Positions 62,949 to 64,000 of a stretch of 64,000 nucleotides of DNA are shown piece after piece. Source of the stretch: Luteimonas chenhongjianii (lineage in GTDB: Bacteria; Pseudomonadota; Gammaproteobacteria; Xanthomonadales; Xanthomonadaceae); contig NZ_CP023406.1 in assembly GCF_002327105.1 (NCBI RefSeq), positions 1,488,001-1,552,000 on the forward strand, in the 5' to 3' direction. How positions within the stretch are numbered: position 1 is the stretch's first letter; every line of letters starts with the position of its first letter. The translations under genes were made by a program, and so were the position numbers. The notes under the pieces are model-generated. The model saw nothing but the letters and a program-made list of their open reading frames with translations, did no database searches and was not told the DNA's origin.

Positions 62949-63064
62949 TCGTGCGCCCTTTTAGGGGCACTCCGCAACATCCATTTCATGGCGGTCCGGG
63001 CGGTACGCGCCGGTGCGAACTGCACAGCGCGATCTTCTGCGGGACCCGCGTCAAGAGAACAGCA

Positions 63065-63331
63065 ATGACCAGCAGCATCGACAACGGCAAGATCATCGAA
63101 GAACACAAGCGCGGCGACAACGACACCGGCTCGCCGGAAGTCCAGGTCGCCCTGCTGACCGCACGCATCGTGCACCTGACCGAGCACTTCAAGACGCACA
63201 AGAAGGACCACCACAGCCGCCGCGGCCTGCTGATGATGGTCAACCGTCGTCGCAGCCTGCTGGACTATCTGCACCGGAAGGATGCCGATCGTTACAAGGC
63301 GCTGATCGAAAAGCTCGGCCTGCGTCGCTAA
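63065..63331 (+). CDS. rpsO: 30S ribosomal protein S15
   Basis: S15 (88 aa) binds the central domain of 16S rRNA early in 30S assembly. The sequence has the family landmarks [35 protein letters not shown] with HHSRR, and [20 protein letters not shown]. Length agrees with the family (86-89 aa). AAGAGA precedes the ATG. In E. coli S15 represses its own translation through a leader pseudoknot; whether that holds here cannot be told by eye. Confidence 0.98.
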   Translation: MTSSIDNGKIIEEHKRGDNDTGSPEVQVALLTARIVHLTEHFKTHKKDHHSRRGLLMMVNRRRSLLDYLHRKDADRYKALIEKLGLRR

Positions 63332-63342
63332 GCGTGACACCC

Positions 63343-63374
63343 ACCACGGCGCAGAAATGCGCCGTGGTTCTTTT
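63343..63374 (+). terminator. Terminator between rpsO and pnp
   Basis: A perfect 11-bp stem (63343-63353 and 63358-63368) with a GAAA tetraloop is followed by TCTTTT. It lies 11 nt after the rpsO stop. The same place in E. coli holds the rpsO t1 terminator, which lets part of the transcripts read into pnp. Confidence 0.9.
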
Positions 63375-63452
63375 CTGGGCGTGGGTAACGCCCGCCCGAC
63401 CGGGGCAAGGGTTCCGGCCGGTTCATCGCAAGAGACATCAAGGAATTCCAAC

Positions 63453-64000
63453 GTGGCAAAAGTGACAAAGAGCTTCCAGTACGGCAGCCAGACCGTGACG
63501 CTCGAGACCGGCGAGATCGCGCGCCAGGCTGGCGGCGCCGTCATGGTGTCCTGCGACGGCACCCAGGTGCTCGTCACCGCGGTCGCCAACAAGACCGCAC
63601 GCGAGGGGCAGGATTTCTTCCCGCTCACCGTGGATTACCAGGAGAAGTTCTACGCGGGCGGCCGCATTCCCGGCGGCTTCTTCAAGCGTGAAGGCCGCGC
63701 CACGGAGAAGGAGACGCTGACCTCGCGTCTGATCGACCGTCCGATCCGTCCGCTGTTCCCCGATGGCTTCCGCAACGAAGTCCAGGTGATCGCCACGGTG
63801 ATGTCGATGAACCCGGAGGTCGACGGCGACATCCTGGCCCTGATCGGCGCTTCCGCCGCGCTTTCGCTCTCCGGCGCGCCGTTTGACGGCCCGATCGGCG
63901 CGGCGAAGGTCGGCTACAAGGACGGCCAGTACCTGCTGAACCCGACCGTGTCGGCCCTGAAGGATTCGGACCTCGAGCTCGTCGTCGCCGGTACCGCCAA
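63453..64000 (+). CDS. pnp: Polyribonucleotide nucleotidyltransferase (PNPase), 3' part outside window
   Basis: PNPase degrades RNA 3' to 5' with phosphate, often as part of the degradosome. A GTG start ([20 protein letters not shown]) preceded by AAGGA at 8 nt begins the gene, and the frame stays open to the window end (182 codons). The first RNase PH-like domain is visible: [36 protein letters not shown] and [17 protein letters not shown]. The S1 and KH domains lie outside the window. Confidence 0.95.
   Translation, partial: MAKVTKSFQYGSQTVTLETGEIARQAGGAVMVSCDGTQVLVTAVANKTAREGQDFFPLTVDYQEKFYAGGRIPGGFFKREGRATEKETLTSRLIDRPIRPLFPDGFRNEVQVIATVMSMNPEVDGDILALIGASAALSLSGAPFDGPIGAAKVGYKDGQYLLNPTVSALKDSDLELVVAGTA

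Overview
The window is 64 kb of high-G+C chromosome (by eye about two thirds G+C) from a gammaproteobacterium of the Xanthomonadaceae/Lysobacteraceae group, most like Luteimonas or Lysobacter. This rests on gene content and order: amiC-mutL, asd-fimV-truA-trpF, a LysR gene facing trpB-trpA-accD, tpiA-secG-tRNA-Leu(GAG) leading into a 14-gene nuo operon, then tRNA-fMet-rimP-nusA-infB-rbfA-truB-rpsO-pnp. There is no sign of a prophage, insertion sequence, CRISPR array, plasmid gene or rRNA. Almost all of it is core chromosome, and I found no convincing undescribed multi-gene system.

Layout. 1-4859 (+): end of an N-acetylmuramoyl-L-alanine amidase, mutL, a DUF1684 lipoprotein and a TraB/GumN protein. 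4864-8101 (-): a short RnfB-like ferredoxin downstream of metG, then a DUF2147 protein. 8210-13370 (-): a prolyl-oligopeptidase-type peptidase gene broken by a one-base frameshift, and a large TonB-dependent receptor with its own terminator and a striking upstream inverted repeat. 13755-15273 (+): apbC/mrp and dcd. 15332-16437 (-): HIT protein and dienelactone hydrolase. 16612-18377 (+): rimO and a small secreted protein. 18603-21185 (-): HerA-like ATPase, greB and an unknown lipoprotein. 21319-22866 (+): membrane-bound-type lytic transglycosylase. 23054-24564 (-): SCO1-like protein and psd. 24675-28225 (+): prmB with a tandem duplication of its 3' end, aroC and a 2-hydroxyacid dehydrogenase. 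28311-32725 (+): asd, fimV, truA, trpF. 32753-33637 (-): LysR regulator, divergent from trpB, trpA, accD, glmM and a 2-oxoglutarate/Fe(II) oxygenase (+). 39422-40834 (+): tpiA, secG, tRNA-Leu. 41177-56037 (+): nuoA to nuoN. 56174-64000 (+): tRNA-fMet and the transcription/translation cluster, running off the right edge inside pnp.

How the genes work together. The nuo genes encode complete 14-subunit complex I, with tight overlaps that suggest translational coupling. The right-hand cluster joins initiator tRNA, 30S maturation (RimP, RbfA), antitermination (NusA), initiation (IF2), tRNA pseudouridylation (TruB), S15 and PNPase, as in Escherichia coli. In E. coli the genes glmM-secG-leuU and metY-rimP-nusA-infB flank argG; here the whole nuo operon sits at that junction. 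The trp genes are split, with trpF behind truA and trpBA under a probable LysR regulator. The TonB receptor and the secreted peptidase could form a peptide-uptake pair, but the peptidase frame is interrupted.

Most start codons were chosen from family alignments remembered in general form, 4-nt overlaps with the upstream gene and visible Shine-Dalgarno sequences. All promoters, operators and hairpins were found by eye and are candidates only.
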